Origin: Entomomonas sp. E2T0
GTDB taxonomy: Bacteria > Pseudomonadota > Gammaproteobacteria > Pseudomonadales > Pseudomonadaceae
Length of the DNA stretch: 64,000 nt
Assembly (NCBI RefSeq): GCF_025985425.1
Contig: NZ_CP094972.1
Coordinates: 2,294,001 to 2,358,000 of the forward strand
Direction: 5' to 3'
Made by a program: the position numbers and the translations under genes. Positions 8,618 through 20,165 of the stretch are shown piece after piece (within the stretch, counting starts at the first letter, position 1; each line of letters begins with the position of its first letter). The notes beneath the pieces are model-generated. The model did not search any database. It was not told the origin of the DNA and was given only the letters and a program-made list of their open reading frames with translations.

Positions 8618-9296
8618 GTGGTGGAAACCTTGGCTTTGGCTATTACTAACATTGCTGAGTTATTTTTTAAGTCGTTGGTTGTATAGACGTAAGCGTTATT
8701 ATATTTTATCGCCTTTATTGTTTGTTCCTATTGTATTGTTTGCATTTGCAGTACCATTACATGCCACCTATAAAGAATATTCGCAAAACACACACTGGCT
8801 TGTATTAATGTTAGGCCCTGCAACAGTAGCTTTTGCTATTCCTATTTGGAAACAGCGTAAACTAATCATGCAACATTGGTTAGCTCTGTCTTTAGGAATG
8901 CTGGTGGGTAGCACTTTATCTATTATCAGTTCATTTGGGCTAGCTCATTTATTAGCGTTAGATGATAAAGTAACCATGTCACTTGTACCTCGCACTATCA
9001 CCACACCCTTTGCGATGCCTGTTGCTGAAAGTTTAGGTGGTGTGCCTGAGCTAGCTGCTGTTTTTGTTTTAATCACGGGGGTATTAGGCGCTTTGTTAGG
9101 TGGCATATTACTGAAATGGCTGCCATTAAAAACAACCTTGGCGCGAGGGGCTATTTTTGGTGTAGGTGCACATGGTTGTGGGGTTACTAGAGCAAATGAG
9201 TTGGGTGTTGGGGAAGGCTCGGTAGCTGGTTTAGCAATGGTGTTAATGGGATTAATTAATTTAATTGCAGCACCATTAATTCATTATTTGCTATAA
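8607..9296 (+). CDS. LrgB/CidB family protein
   Basis: 229 residues with about seven hydrophobic helices. The conserved family segment PRTITTPFAMPVAESLGG (~residues 127-144) and the C-terminal GAHGCGVTRANELGVGEGSVAG block (~189-210) are clear. It starts within the end of the LrgA-type gene (ATG at 8607). LrgB/CidB partners with the holin-like subunit. Whether this pair acts in autolysis control or in export of glycolate/pyruvate-type metabolites cannot be decided from sequence. No LytSR or LysR-type regulator is adjacent. Confidence 0.88.
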   Translation: MVIEWWKPWLWLLLTLLSYFLSRWLYRRKRYYILSPLLFVPIVLFAFAVPLHATYKEYSQNTHWLVLMLGPATVAFAIPIWKQRKLIMQHWLALSLGMLVGSTLSIISSFGLAHLLALDDKVTMSLVPRTITTPFAMPVAESLGGVPELAAVFVLITGVLGALLGGILLKWLPLKTTLARGAIFGVGAHGCGVTRANELGVGEGSVAGLAMVLMGLINLIAAPLIHYLL

Positions 9297-9403
9297 CTAT
9301 TTGGTTGAAAGTAGTTTATTCAAAATAGCCTAATGATTTGTCATCTTGTTGAGAATACCTAAAGAAGAGTTAAACTAAACCCTTCTTTAAGAAAGTAATA
9401 TTT

Positions 9404-9703
9404 TTATTTCTTAGCTGCAGCAGCGTCTGCTTGAGCTTTTTTAGCTTGCTCTAAAGCATCTAATGCTTGCTTACAAACGGACTTTTGTTGGTCTGCTGAT
9501 AATGCAGTGAATTGAGTTTTTGAAGCCTCGTATTGGGCTTTAACTGTTGCAGGATCTAGACCCTGTGCCTTAATTGCTTCTAATGAAGCTTCTAACGCAG
9601 CATCAGCTTCTTTAAAATAGTCTTGGCATTCTGTAACTAATTCAGCAGCCATAACTGAGGCAGAGAAAGAAGCAACAATTAAACCTAATAAAATCTTTTT
9701 CAT
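9404..9703 (-). CDS. Small periplasmic protein with signal peptide, DUF5339-like
   Basis: 99 residues: a classic Sec signal peptide (MKKILLGLIVASFSASVMAA, cleavage after ~residue 19), then a helical domain with two cysteines (TECQDYF and KSVCKQAL) that could form a disulphide. The tail is alanine/lysine-rich. The layout fits DUF5339-type periplasmic proteins, whose function is not established. A single gene between lrgB and metH on the opposite strand. The 258 bp from here to metH show no further gene, and I could not recognise a cobalamin riboswitch there. Confidence 0.65.
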   Translation of the reverse strand: MKKILLGLIVASFSASVMAAELVTECQDYFKEADAALEASLEAIKAQGLDPATVKAQYEASKTQFTALSADQQKSVCKQALDALEQAKKAQADAAAAKK

Positions 9704-9962
9704 AGTATATCCTTAAATGTGGGGGTGATATTTATTGTTGTTATCAAAATCAAAAGATTTAAATTTCTTGATCCTGATTCTATATTATATGATTTCAAAA
9801 GAATTTTTGCATTGATAAAAATTAAGAAAGAATAAATAGATAGGGTGGTTACTTGTTTAAATATATGTTTATAACTAATAAATAGTCAATGTTTTGTTTA
9901 ATCTGATTGATAATTCATTATAATAGACAGTTTTAACCAGTTTCCTATTAGGTATTGTTGTA

Positions 9963-12900
9963 ATGTTAGATCGTGCAGCCCGTCTTGTAGCTTTTCAAGA
10001 AGCTTTAAAAAATCGTATTCTTATTCTTGATGGTGGAATGGGAACCATGATTCAAAGCTATAAGTTAGAAGAAAAGGATTATCGTGGTGAGCGCTTTGCT
10101 GATTGGCCCATGGATGTAAAAGGCAATAATGATTTATTGTTACTTTCTCAACCCAATATTATTGCAGAGATTGAAAAAGCGTATTTAGATGCTGGCGCTG
10201 ATATTTTAGAAACCAATACCTTTAATTCAACTAATGTTTCTCAAGCTGATTATGGTATGGAGAGCTTGGTTTATGAGTTGAATTTTGAAGGCGCTCGTAT
10301 CGCTCGCCAAGTAGCTGATCAAAAGACATTAGAAACACCGGATAAACCAAGATTTGTAGCAGGTGTATTAGGCCCTACTAGTCGCACCTGTTCTATTTCA
10401 CCTGATGTAAATAATCCAGGTTTTCGTAATATTAGTTTTGATGAGCTAGTAGAAAACTATACGGAATCCACCAAAGGGCTTGTTGAAGGTGGTGCAGACT
10501 TTATTCTAATAGAAACTATCTTTGATACCTTAAATGCTAAAGCGGCTATTTTTGCGGTACAAGGTGTATTTGAAGAGCTAGGTGTTACATTACCTATTAT
10601 GATCTCAGGGACTATTACGGATGCTTCTGGTCGTACTTTATCAGGTCAAACAACAGAGGCTTTCTGGAATTCTATTCGACATGCTAACCCTATTTCTGTA
10701 GGGCTTAACTGTGCATTGGGTGCTCAAGAGTTACGTCCTTATTTATCAGAGCTTTCAGATAAGGCAGATACCTATATTTCTGCTCATCCAAATGCTGGTT
10801 TACCCAATGCTTTTGGTGAGTATGATGAATTACCAGAACAAATGTCAGCTATTATTAAAGAGTTTGCTGAAGCAGGCTATTTAAATATTGTCGGTGGTTG
10901 TTGTGGTACCAGCCCTGCACATATTAAAGCCATTGCTGAAATTGTAAGCAATATAGCACCACGTCAGATTCCTGAAATTCCAAAAGCTTGTCGTTTAGCA
11001 GGGTTAGAGCCTTTTAATATTACCCGTGATTCATTATTTGTAAATGTGGGAGAGCGTACTAATATTACAGGTTCGGCTAAATTTGCTCGCTTAATTCGTG
11101 AAGGTAACTATGCAGAGGCTTTAGAAGTAGCGCAACAGCAAGTAGAGTCAGGTGCACAAATCATCGATATTAATATGGATGAAGGTATGCTTGATTCACA
11201 AGCCGCAATGGTTACTTTCTTAAATATGGTAGCTTCTGAACCTGATATCTCCCGTGTACCCATTATGGTTGATTCCTCTAAATGGGAAGTAATCGAAGCA
11301 GGGTTAAAGTGTATTCAAGGTAAAGGAATTGTTAATTCGATTAGTTTAAAAGAGGGCATAGAGCCTTTCTTACACCATGCTAAGCTTTGTAAACGTTATG
11401 GTGCAGCTGTTATTGTAATGGCCTTTGATGAACAGGGGCAGGCTGATACTGAAGCGCGTAAGAAAGAAATTTGTAAACGTTCCTATGATATTTTAGTGAA
11501 TGAAGTAGGTTTTCCAGCAGAAGATATTATTTTTGATGCTAATATCTTTGCGGTAGCTACAGGCATAGAAGAACATAATAATTATGCTGTAGATTTTATT
11601 AATGCCTGCGCTTATATTCGTGACAACTTACCTCATGCTCTAACTTCTGGTGGTGTTTCTAACGTTTCATTCTCTTTTCGTGGTAATAACCCAGTACGTG
11701 AAGCAATTCACTCGGTATTTTTATACTATGCCATTAAAAATGGCTTAACCATGGGGATTGTCAACGCGGGACAATTAGCCATTTATGATGATATTCCACA
11801 AGAGCTTAGAGATAGAGTAGAAGATGTTATTCTTAATCGTAATACTCAGGGAACTGAAGCATTATTAGAAGTTGCTGAAAAATATCGTGGTGATGGTGCG
11901 ACTAAAGAAACTGAAACAGAAGAATGGCGTAATTTACCTGTAGCTAAGCGTCTTGAATATGCTTTAGTAAAAGGAATCACTACTTATATTGTAGAGGATA
12001 CGGAAGAATGCCGTTTGCAATGTAAGCGCCCCATTGAAGTAATTGAAGGCCCCTTAATGGCAGGGATGAATATTGTAGGGGACTTGTTTGGTGATGGTAA
12101 GATGTTTTTACCACAGGTTGTGAAATCTGCTCGAGTAATGAAGCAGTCAGTGGCTCATCTTGTACCTTTTATTGAAGCAGAAAAGGGTGATAAAAAAGAG
12201 GCCAAAGGTAAAATTCTGCTTGCTACCGTAAAAGGTGATGTACACGATATTGGTAAAAATATTGTGGGTGTAGTACTAGGCTGTAATGGTTATGATATTG
12301 TTGATTTAGGGGTGATGGTACCCTGTGAGAAAATCCTGCAAGCCGCTATTGATGAGAAAGTTGATATTATTGGTTTATCAGGGCTAATTACTCCCTCATT
12401 AGATGAAATGGTACATGTAGCCAAAGAAATGCAACGGCAAGGTTTTAAGATACCGTTAATGATTGGTGGCGCTACTACTTCTAAAGCCCATACTGGGGTA
12501 AAAATTGAACCACAATACCAAAATGATATCGCTATTTATACTTCTGATGCCTCTCGTGCGGTGGGCGTAGCTACTCAATTACTGTCTAAGGAAATGAAAC
12601 CAGATTTAGTGGCTAAAACCCGTGAAGAGTATCAACAAATTAGAGAAAGAATGAGTAAACGTAGTCAAACGGCTAAATATCTTTCTTATAACGAAGCTAT
12701 TGCTAATAAACCACAAATTGATTGGCAAGATTTTACCCCGACTAAACCACAGTTTATTGGTACTAAGGTGCTAGAGGATATCGATTTAGCTGCTTTGGTA
12801 GATTATATTGATTGGACACCTTTCTTTATTTCTTGGGATTTAGCAGGTAAATATCCTCGTATACTCACTGATGAGGTAGTAGGGGAAGAGGCCACAAAAT

Positions 12901-13655
12901 TATTTCACGATGCTCAGCAAATGTTGCAAATGATAGTTGATGGTAAATTGATTAAAGCACGTGCAACTTTTGGTTTTTGGGCTGCTAATCAAGTTAATCA
13001 TGATGATATTGAACTTTATGATGAAAATGGCCAAACGGTCACTATATTACATCATCTACGCCAACAACAAATTAAAGCAGAAGGCACTAAAAGTTATTCC
13101 TTAGCTGATTTTATTGCTCCTAAAGAAACTGGCATCACTGATTATATGGGAGGCTTTATTGTAACGGCAGGTATTGGTGTCAATGAACTAGTGGCACACT
13201 ATGAAGCTAAGCAAGATGATTATAATGCCATTATGGTTAAAGCCTTAGCTGATCGTTTTGTAGAAGCTTGTACCGAATGGTTACATGCACAAGTGCGTAA
13301 AACCTATTGGGGCTATGCTGCGGATGAAACATTAGATAATGAAGCGTTAATTAAAGAACAATATCAAGGCATAAGACCTGCACCAGGTTATCCAGCTTGT
13401 CCAGATCATACTGAAAAAGCTACCTTATTTGAATTATTAGATAAGAATAATCAAAGTAAAGTAACACTTACTGAAAACTATGCAATGTGGCCTACGGCTG
13501 CTATTAGTGGTTGGTTCTTTGCTAATCCTCAGGCTAAATACTTTGGGGTAGGTAAAATTTATCAAGATCAAGTAGAGAACTATGCTAAACGTAAAAATAT
13601 GCCTATTGAGGATATAGAGCGTTGGTTAGCACCCAATCTAGGGTATGATAAATAA
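9963..13655 (+). CDS. metH: Cobalamin-dependent methionine synthase
   Basis: 1230 residues, the usual full length, with all four modules. The homocysteine-binding domain (~1-330) carries the GLNC and VGGCCGTS zinc-cysteine motifs. The pterin-binding domain is at ~360-620. The B12-binding domain has [15 protein letters not shown] (~760-775; His is the axial cobalt ligand) and a downstream [14 protein letters not shown]. The C-terminal AdoMet activation domain has [15 protein letters not shown]. It transfers a methyl group from methyltetrahydrofolate to homocysteine in the cytosol. A single-gene unit ending at a strong palindromic terminator. ATG 9963 follows a poor SD sequence but matches the family N-terminus. 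Confidence 0.97.
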   Translation: MLDRAARLVAFQEALKNRILILDGGMGTMIQSYKLEEKDYRGERFADWPMDVKGNNDLLLLSQPNIIAEIEKAYLDAGADILETNTFNSTNVSQADYGMESLVYELNFEGARIARQVADQKTLETPDKPRFVAGVLGPTSRTCSISPDVNNPGFRNISFDELVENYTESTKGLVEGGADFILIETIFDTLNAKAAIFAVQGVFEELGVTLPIMISGTITDASGRTLSGQTTEAFWNSIRHANPISVGLNCALGAQELRPYLSELSDKADTYISAHPNAGLPNAFGEYDELPEQMSAIIKEFAEAGYLNIVGGCCGTSPAHIKAIAEIVSNIAPRQIPEIPKACRLAGLEPFNITRDSLFVNVGERTNITGSAKFARLIREGNYAEALEVAQQQVESGAQIIDINMDEGMLDSQAAMVTFLNMVASEPDISRVPIMVDSSKWEVIEAGLKCIQGKGIVNSISLKEGIEPFLHHAKLCKRYGAAVIVMAFDEQGQADTEARKKEICKRSYDILVNEVGFPAEDIIFDANIFAVATGIEEHNNYAVDFINACAYIRDNLPHALTSGGVSNVSFSFRGNNPVREAIHSVFLYYAIKNGLTMGIVNAGQLAIYDDIPQELRDRVEDVILNRNTQGTEALLEVAEKYRGDGATKETETEEWRNLPVAKRLEYALVKGITTYIVEDTEECRLQCKRPIEVIEGPLMAGMNIVGDLFGDGKMFLPQVVKSARVMKQSVAHLVPFIEAEKGDKKEAKGKILLATVKGDVHDIGKNIVGVVLGCNGYDIVDLGVMVPCEKILQAAIDEKVDIIGLSGLITPSLDEMVHVAKEMQRQGFKIPLMIGGATTSKAHTGVKIEPQYQNDIAIYTSDASRAVGVATQLLSKEMKPDLVAKTREEYQQIRERMSKRSQTAKYLSYNEAIANKPQIDWQDFTPTKPQFIGTKVLEDIDLAALVDYIDWTPFFISWDLAGKYPRILTDEVVGEEATKLFHDAQQMLQMIVDGKLIKARATFGFWAANQVNHDDIELYDENGQTVTILHHLRQQQIKAEGTKSYSLADFIAPKETGITDYMGGFIVTAGIGVNELVAHYEAKQDDYNAIMVKALADRFVEACTEWLHAQVRKTYWGYAADETLDNEALIKEQYQGIRPAPGYPACPDHTEKATLFELLDKNNQSKVTLTENYAMWPTAAISGWFFANPQAKYFGVGKIYQDQVENYAKRKNMPIEDIERWLAPNLGYDK

Positions 13656-13660
13656 TATAT

Positions 13661-13691
13661 AAAAAATGGAGCTAATTAGCTCCATTTTTTT
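13661..13691 (+). terminator. Intrinsic terminator after metH
   Basis: A 30-nt perfect palindrome (AAAAAATGGAGCTAA / TTAGCTCCATTTTTT) lies 5 bp past the metH stop and ends in a T-run. Confidence 0.85.
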
Positions 13692-13825
13692 ATTTATCCT
13701 AAAGAGCAGTTAGAGTAATTATTCCATAATTGGAACAGTCTAAACCTATTTGACTATTTATTTATTAGCTAATCATAAATAAACTGCTATCCATTATTAT
13801 TAATTAATATTTACAAGGATAATTT

Positions 13826-14407
13826 ATGTTTAAGAAAGCCATCATCACAACAGCTATCACCAGTTTGTTAGCAGTTGCAGCACCATTTGTTAATGCAGCT
13901 AATTATAAGATTGATCAAGAAGGACAACATGCTTTTGTTAACTTCCGTATTAATCATTTAGGTTATAGCTGGCTCTATGGAACCTTTAGAGATTTCTCAG
14001 GTACTTTTACTTATGATAAAGCTAACCCTGCAGCAGATAAAGTAAATGTGGTCATCAATACTAAAAGTGTTGATACTAACCATGAAAAGCGTAATGAGCA
14101 CATTAGCTCAGCTGATCTATTAAATGTTGCAAAATTCCCACAAGCAAGTTTTGTTTCTACAAAAGTAATACCTAAACAAGATAACAAATTTGATATTGAA
14201 GGTAATCTAACATTACATGGTGTTACTAAACCCATTACGATTAATGCTGAGTTTATTGGTGAAGGTAAAGATCCATGGGGTGGCTACCGCGCAGGTTTCT
14301 CTGGTACTACGACACTTAAGTTAAAAGATTTTGGTATTAATTATGACTTAGGCCCTGCTAGCGAAACAGTAGAAATGACTTTATCGATTGAAGGTGTTCG
14401 CCAATAA
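13826..14407 (+). CDS. YceI family periplasmic protein
   Basis: 193 residues: Sec signal peptide (~1-24, ending VNAA) followed by a YceI-like lipocalin domain. Family features include the opening [20 protein letters not shown], the [15 protein letters not shown] segment, and [10 protein letters not shown]. YceI proteins bind amphiphilic or polyisoprenoid molecules in the periplasm; the ligand here is not known. ATG 13826 follows AAGGATAA. Single gene with its own terminator at 14433-14462. Confidence 0.9.
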   Translation: MFKKAIITTAITSLLAVAAPFVNAANYKIDQEGQHAFVNFRINHLGYSWLYGTFRDFSGTFTYDKANPAADKVNVVINTKSVDTNHEKRNEHISSADLLNVAKFPQASFVSTKVIPKQDNKFDIEGNLTLHGVTKPITINAEFIGEGKDPWGGYRAGFSGTTTLKLKDFGINYDLGPASETVEMTLSIEGVRQ

Positions 14408-14432
14408 TTTAATAGGTTTTGTTTCCCAATAG

Positions 14433-14462
14433 CCGCTATTTTTTTGAAATAGCGGTTTTTTT
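14433..14462 (+). terminator. Intrinsic terminator
   Basis: 9-bp stem CCGCTATTT / AAATAGCGG followed by a run of seven T, 26 bp past the YceI-like gene. Confidence 0.85.
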
Positions 14463-14536
14463 ATTATTAGATTATTGAAAAGTGACTAACAAGTAACCAT
14501 ATAATAAGTATCCTCAATAAATTGGAGGTTATAGTT

Positions 14537-14815
14537 ATGGCTAGTGGCTGGGCATCTGATGATGCCGTGAGTGAGCAAATTGAAAGTAGTATTGCTGATG
14601 CAGTAGAGCATGCTAAACAACAATTAAATTTAAACCCAAATCAGCAGAGTTCAGAGTTCTGTGAAGAGTGTGGTGAACCCATTTCTGAAGCAAGGCGTAA
14701 AGCATTGCTAGGGGTTAGATATTGCATTAACTGTCAGCAAGAGTTTGATAAACAACAAGCTAAAGAGCTAAACCTATATAATCGACGTGGTAGTAAAGAT
14801 AGCCAGTTAAGATAA
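14537..14815 (+). CDS. DksA/TraR family C4 zinc finger protein (YbiI-like)
   Basis: 92 residues from ATG 14537, chosen because TGGAGGT lies 8-14 bp upstream; a TTG frame extension to 14522 would include that SD sequence and is unlikely. The C-terminal half has the DksA-type zinc finger CEECGEPISEARRKAL...CINCQ (CxxC-17-CxxC). The N-terminus lacks the long coiled coil of full DksA. Short DksA/TraR proteins may bind RNA polymerase through the secondary channel. The specific role is unknown. Convergent with dolP, from which a terminator separates it. Confidence 0.82.
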   Translation: MASGWASDDAVSEQIESSIADAVEHAKQQLNLNPNQQSSEFCEECGEPISEARRKALLGVRYCINCQQEFDKQQAKELNLYNRRGSKDSQLR

Positions 14816-14833
14816 GAGAGTAATGACAAAAAT

Positions 14834-14860
14834 AAAAGGGGAATTAATTTTTCCCCTTTT
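14834..14860. terminator. Bidirectional terminator between convergent genes
   Basis: 10-bp stem AAAAGGGGAA / TTCCCCTTTT with A-rich left and T-rich right arms, between the zinc finger gene and dolP (10 bp past the dolP stop). Confidence 0.8.
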
Positions 14861-14870
14861 ATATATTTAG

Positions 14871-15451
14871 CTAATCGATATACTCAAAAACCATCACTAC
14901 TCGTTGTACACCAGAAATATCTTTGGCTGCTTCGGCTGCTGCTTTGCCTTCTTTATGGGTAACGAGTCCTAATAGATAAACGATACCATTTTCAGTTACA
15001 ACTTTAATACGGCTTGCTGGGATTTCAGCTTTAAATGTCATGGATGATTTAACTTTACTGGTTATCCATGAGTCGCTGCTACGGGCTAAGAAACCAGCTA
15101 CAGGAGCTATTTGCAAGTCATCATGTACTTGCTTGATTCCTTGTACTCCTTGAGAAGCGGCTTTTACAGCAATAGGTTTTAAATTGGCATTGGGTACTTG
15201 CCCTGCGAGTAATACAATACCATTAAAACTAACTACAACAATACGTGAATCATCATCTAACTTAGGGTCGGCTTTAGCAACATTAACTGCTACTTTAGTT
15301 TCAATCAGTGAGTCATCAATTTTTGCGCCCCAAGTACGTGTACCCAAGTCATCTTGTACAGGCTTATTACGTGTTGTGCCAACTACTGTTGAGCAACCAG
15401 ATATTATAAATGCTAACATTAGTAGAGTAAGTAGAGAGTATCTTTTGTTCA

Positions 15452-15452
<1 letters not shown>
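14871..15452 (-). CDS. dolP: Outer membrane BON-domain lipoprotein DolP (YraP)
   Basis: 193 residues from ATG 15452. This start places the lipobox (FIISGC, ~residue 21) after a short hydrophobic segment, as required for a lipoprotein. The longer frame to 15491 would put 13 extra residues ahead of the signal. Two BON domains follow (~50-115 and ~125-190), with the typical VVSFNGIVLLAGQV and VVTENGIVYLLGLV motifs. DolP sits in the outer membrane, supports envelope integrity and is linked to BAM function. It is the last gene of the lpoA-yraN-diaA-dolP operon; its start overlaps the diaA stop (TAATG). Confidence 0.9.
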
Positions 15453-16051
<599 letters not shown>

Positions 16052-16417
16052 CTAGGTTAAGGAAAAAGCATTAGTTAACCATGTAATAGAAGGGTTATCT
16101 AATTCCCCTGTCATGGCAATTACATCAAATCTACAAGGTTTAGCTGAAAAACTATTGTTTTGCTGTAAAAATAAGGTAGCCGTTTTTATTACTTTTTGGC
16201 GTTTACTTTGGGTGATAGTTTCAGCTGCCGCTCCCCATAGTGCTTGTTTACGATAGCGAACTTCTATAAATATAACAGTTTGTTTATCTGTCATAATAAG
16301 ATCAATTTCACCATAGTTACATCGCCAATTTTTGGTTATAAGCGATAAATGCTGGCTTTGCAAATATTGCAAAGCCATTTCTTCAGCTGTTTTGCCAATG
16401 ACTAAATGTTTGGCCAT
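16052..16417 (-). CDS. yraN: UPF0102 family protein YraN
   Basis: 121 residues, the normal length. The nuclease-like core of UPF0102 is visible: GKTAEEMALQYLQ near the N-terminus, then NWRCNYGEIDLIMTD and VIFIEVRYRK (the D-ExK-like arrangement, ExR here). It is a predicted endonuclease-like fold of unknown substrate. Its ATG overlaps the lpoA stop, so it is co-translated within the envelope cluster. Confidence 0.9.
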   Translation of the reverse strand: MAKHLVIGKTAEEMALQYLQSQHLSLITKNWRCNYGEIDLIMTDKQTVIFIEVRYRKQALWGAAAETITQSKRQKVIKTATLFLQQNNSFSAKPCRFDVIAMTGELDNPSITWLTNAFSLT

Positions 16418-18171
16418 TATAAGGCATTTTGAGGTGCAGGTTGAATTAAACCTTTATTAAACGTTGCCCATGGTAGTTTGCGTGTAACACGTTGATTATT
16501 ATCAATAGTTAACTCACCAGAGAGCCCTTCAACACGGCTATTAGGTAATGCTTTCAATTCTGAAATACGAGGAGTTAAACGCCATGTATCAACACCAAGT
16601 GCATAAAGTCTGGCAAAACTAGTTTTAGCTTGTGGCCATTGGGTAATAATGTTTTGTTGAACAGGATCAGTGCTTGATAATAACCAAGGAGTTTCGGTGA
16701 ATAATACACCATTTAGATCACTGTCTTGGCTTGCATCAGGTGTACCTGTGTAGATATGTGAAGTGGCATAAACAGGCAATTTATCACCATCATGATAAAC
16801 TAATAGCGCTCGGATTTGGCGTGCAATGGAGGGCTCTGCCACCATAAATAACATGTTGTCATCTTCACTGGTACTCTTAATGCCATTACCAGGTAACTTG
16901 CCAATAAGGGATACCATTTGACCATCTAAATCTACAGGACGATCTATATATTGAATACCATCTATTACACCACCCAATTGTTCCCATTGAGTACGGAAAG
17001 CAGATAATACTTTTTTACCCCATTCCCCTTGAGGAACTATTGCAACAGCATGCCTACGTCCATCACTAAAGGCACGAATGGCCGCTTCTCTGGCTTCATC
17101 TTCTGGTAATAAACCAAATTGGAATAGTTGAGGAGGGTGGCTATTACCATCTGTATAATTTAAAGCTAATGTCGTAATAGGTAATGTAGGTTTTTTGCTG
17201 AGTTCATTAACAAAGTTTTTCTCAATAGGCCCTATAACTAACTGCATGCCATCTTTTTTTGCTTGTTCATAAAAAGCATCCATAGATTTAAAGTCACTAC
17301 TTTCATAAGCTTTAATAGTGATCTTATCTTTATTATCTGCTTGGTAGTATGCAGCGATAAAACCATTATAAATAGCTTGTGCGTATTTTTGTTTTTGAGG
17401 CAGTAAAATAGCTACTTTTGTGTAGGTTTCTGTGGTTAAGCTTTGGATAGTCATTAATTCAGCAGGAGGGTTTTTAGCAGCAGGGTGATTAGGGTTAGCT
17501 GCCATCCATTGATTAATATTTTCTTTTTGTTCTGCTAAAGTCGAAGCACTTTTCACTGCTTTAGCCAGTTGTAACCAACCACCGGTTTCACCACCATCGG
17601 CCGCAGACTCTAATGCCTCTAAAGGTATAGACATAGCTAAGCGCCAAATATTATCTTGGTTGTCTTGTGCAGTTTGTCCTGATAAGAAGGAGGAAATATA
17701 AGAGCGTTCACGTAAAGCTTGTAAGGGTTTACCATCCGTTTCAAAGGCAGTAGCTTTTAATAAGCGCACACGCACTTGTAAATAAGTTTCTTGTTCGTCT
17801 AAACGATAGAAAGTATTACTTGTTAACAGATTAAGTGCTGTTGCAGTATCTTTTTTATTTAAAGCAATATTAGCTTTCAGCATATCAGCAATCATTTGCT
17901 GGGTTTTATTAAGATTAGGTTGTAAGTTCCCTAAAGTAGCTTGGGCTTTTTCTAGGTTATTCGCTTTTATATATTTATCAGCAGCAATTAATCGGTATTG
18001 ATTAGCTATTTCTGCATTAGATTGTTGGTTAGCTTGGCCAATTAAGTACTCAGGAGTATCTTGATTATTGGTAAAAGATGGCATACTTTGGCTAGTAAGT
18101 GGTAAAAGATCACATGCCGTTAAAAAAAGTAAAGTAAAGAGTACTACTAAAAAACGCGAATAAGCTTTCAT
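16417..18171 (-). CDS. lpoA: Penicillin-binding protein activator LpoA
   Basis: 584 residues. The signal peptide has the lipobox LFLTACDLLP (~residue 20), so this is an outer-membrane lipoprotein. The N-terminal half is TPR-like helical (~40-230). The C-terminal half has the periplasmic-binding-protein fold of the LppC family, e.g. KVAILLPQKQKYAQAIYNGF, LVIGPIEKNFVNEL, and FMVAEPSIARQIR. LpoA activates PBP1A for peptidoglycan synthesis. It is first in the lpoA-yraN-diaA-dolP operon. The rsmI gene usually found divergently beside lpoA is absent here. Confidence 0.93.
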   Translation of the reverse strand: MKAYSRFLVVLFTLLFLTACDLLPLTSQSMPSFTNNQDTPEYLIGQANQQSNAEIANQYRLIAADKYIKANNLEKAQATLGNLQPNLNKTQQMIADMLKANIALNKKDTATALNLLTSNTFYRLDEQETYLQVRVRLLKATAFETDGKPLQALRERSYISSFLSGQTAQDNQDNIWRLAMSIPLEALESAADGGETGGWLQLAKAVKSASTLAEQKENINQWMAANPNHPAAKNPPAELMTIQSLTTETYTKVAILLPQKQKYAQAIYNGFIAAYYQADNKDKITIKAYESSDFKSMDAFYEQAKKDGMQLVIGPIEKNFVNELSKKPTLPITTLALNYTDGNSHPPQLFQFGLLPEDEAREAAIRAFSDGRRHAVAIVPQGEWGKKVLSAFRTQWEQLGGVIDGIQYIDRPVDLDGQMVSLIGKLPGNGIKSTSEDDNMLFMVAEPSIARQIRALLVYHDGDKLPVYATSHIYTGTPDASQDSDLNGVLFTETPWLLSSTDPVQQNIITQWPQAKTSFARLYALGVDTWRLTPRISELKALPNSRVEGLSGELTIDNNQRVTRKLPWATFNKGLIQPAPQNAL

Positions 18172-18278
18172 AACAATATTTTATTTCCCATCAATTGTTA
18201 AATATAGTTGCTGATTTTACCTAATATCCTATTTTGTGCAATGAACGATATCAGCAGTAGAGTTAAATTAATTAATAA

Positions 18279-19193
18279 TTAAGTATACTGGCGTGTTATT
18301 GCAACTTTAGCCATTTGTTTTCTTAATATAAATAAACTATCTATAATAACAAATAAAATGGCTAACCAAATAGGAATATATGTCCATAAATCAGTTTGGG
18401 TAAGAGGTTCTCTTAAAATAATTATTGCAAAAGCGAATAATAGAGCAGGCTCAACATAACTGAGTATTCCAAATAGCGTTACAGGCAATAAACGACTAGA
18501 GGCTAATAAAGTGGCTAATGCGATGGCCGTTAATAAACCAAGTCCAGGCGCTAGTAACCATAATACAGGCCTAGCTTGTAAAGTACTAAATGGATTTGTG
18601 TAAATAATAGTTACGATAGCCAAAGGTAAAATAATGCCCATTTCTAGTAAGTAGCCTGGAATGGGATGGATTTGTAACCAACGTCTTAAAATAATATACA
18701 ATGGATAAGTGGTAGCGATAATAGCTGTTACCCAAGACAGTGAGTGTGCCACCCATAATTGATGTGCTACGCCAATAACCGCTAAAATAATGGCTATTAG
18801 TTGCAAAGGACGCATGGTTTCTTTATAAATAAACCGACCACAAATCACTAATACTAATGGTGCTAAAAAATAGCCTAATGATACATCAAGCATAATATTA
18901 GCAATTGGCCCCCAAACAAAAAAACCTTGATGGGTTGTGCTCATAACAGCACAGAGGACTAACACTAGAATTAACCTAGGATTACTAGTTAATCGCTTAA
19001 CTGTTGCTTGAAACACGGCAGTTTGTTTAGTAATGACTAATAATAAAAGTAAAGCAAAAAAAGTCCAAAAAATACGTAGTGCGAGGATTTGTGTTGCAGT
19101 TAATGGTAATAGCCATAAAAAATAAGCAGGTAAGCAGGCGAATAAAACAGAGGCAAGTATTGAAAGCGCCATGCCTTTTTTGGAAAGTTCCAT
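18279..19193 (-). CDS. rarD: RarD/EamA-type DMT transporter
   Basis: 304 residues with about ten hydrophobic helices in two EamA halves. The N-terminus (KGMALSILASVLFACLPAYFLWL) and the Q-G-FVWGPIANIMLDVSLGYFLAPL segment match RarD proteins. It is an inner-membrane permease of unknown substrate. The stop of the upstream DMT gene (19193-19195) overlaps its start by 1 bp, so the two transporters form a tightly linked operon. Confidence 0.82.
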   Translation of the reverse strand: MELSKKGMALSILASVLFACLPAYFLWLLPLTATQILALRIFWTFFALLLLLVITKQTAVFQATVKRLTSNPRLILVLVLCAVMSTTHQGFFVWGPIANIMLDVSLGYFLAPLVLVICGRFIYKETMRPLQLIAIILAVIGVAHQLWVAHSLSWVTAIIATTYPLYIILRRWLQIHPIPGYLLEMGIILPLAIVTIIYTNPFSTLQARPVLWLLAPGLGLLTAIALATLLASSRLLPVTLFGILSYVEPALLFAFAIIILREPLTQTDLWTYIPIWLAILFVIIDSLFILRKQMAKVAITRQYT

Positions 19194-20053
19194 TATAAAG
19201 TCCTATTTCTACCTAACTTATTAATCCATAGAGAACTTGCAATAATAATTCCGCCAAGGATTAATCGCAAAAGGTCGGCATTATGATTCCAAATAACAAT
19301 ATTAACAATTAAACCTGCTGGAATAAGAGCATTATTCATTATGCCTAATGTACCTGCATCAACTTGGCAAGCGCCTTTATTCCACCAATACATGCCTAAT
19401 GCAGAGGCGGCAAATCCTAACCAAGCCAAAATACTCCACTGCTCTAGGGTTATTTGAGGAATGGTAGCGGCATTACCTAATAATAAAAAGGCAGGGAAGG
19501 CGACAAAAAAACCACCAATATAAAAATAGCCCCAACGTTTATATTGAGGCACTGTGGAAGGATAATGGTTAATCAAAAATTTATAATAAACTTGGCCTGC
19601 TGCAAAGGTAAAATTAGCTATCTGCAATAATAAAAAACCAACGAGGAAATTTGGGCTTATGGCATCATAACGAATAATCCCAGCACCGAATACAGCAATT
19701 AAAGCAGCTAATAATGCCCAAGGTTGAAAGCGGCGATTTAATAAGTCATCAATTAATGTAATATGCAGTGGTGTTAAAATAGTAAATAGTAATACTTCTG
19801 GCACAGTGAGCATGGAAAAGCTTAAGTATAAACAGACGTAAGTAATGCCAAACTGTAAAGCACCGCAGATCATTACGCCTTTAATAAACGGTTTTGCTAT
19901 ACCACGCCATTGAGTGATAGGTAAAAATACTAAAGCAGCTAAGGAGATACGAGTTACTACAGCAAAGTAACTATCGACACTGCCTGCTAAATACTCACCG
20001 ATTAGACTAAAAGAGAAAGCCCATAGGATAGTGACAATAATAAGGTAAAACAT
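19193..20053 (-). CDS. DMT superfamily (EamA) transporter
   Basis: 286 residues and about ten membrane helices. The EamA repeat features include ILWAFSFSLIGEYLAGSVDSYF at the N-terminus, LLFTILTPLHITLIDDLLNRR in the first half, and GACQVDAGTLGIMNNALIP in the second half. It resembles the branch annotated as carboxylate/amino acid/amine exporters, related to YigM. Substrate not predictable. Immediately upstream of, and overlapping by 1 bp, the rarD-type gene. Confidence 0.78.
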   Translation of the reverse strand: MFYLIIVTILWAFSFSLIGEYLAGSVDSYFAVVTRISLAALVFLPITQWRGIAKPFIKGVMICGALQFGITYVCLYLSFSMLTVPEVLLFTILTPLHITLIDDLLNRRFQPWALLAALIAVFGAGIIRYDAISPNFLVGFLLLQIANFTFAAGQVYYKFLINHYPSTVPQYKRWGYFYIGGFFVAFPAFLLLGNAATIPQITLEQWSILAWLGFAASALGMYWWNKGACQVDAGTLGIMNNALIPAGLIVNIVIWNHNADLLRLILGGIIIASSLWINKLGRNRTL

Positions 20054-20165
20054 AAGGTTATAACAAATCGATTATTTATTAAAAGGGTGATGATACAATG
20101 AGCGACAGATTATAAGTGATAATAGACAAGCTATCACCAATAAAGTTGTTAAAAGAGAAATACTT

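Noticed and set aside
9704-9962. Possible cobalamin riboswitch before metH
   Set aside because: I could not find the B12-box-like core or supporting helices by eye.
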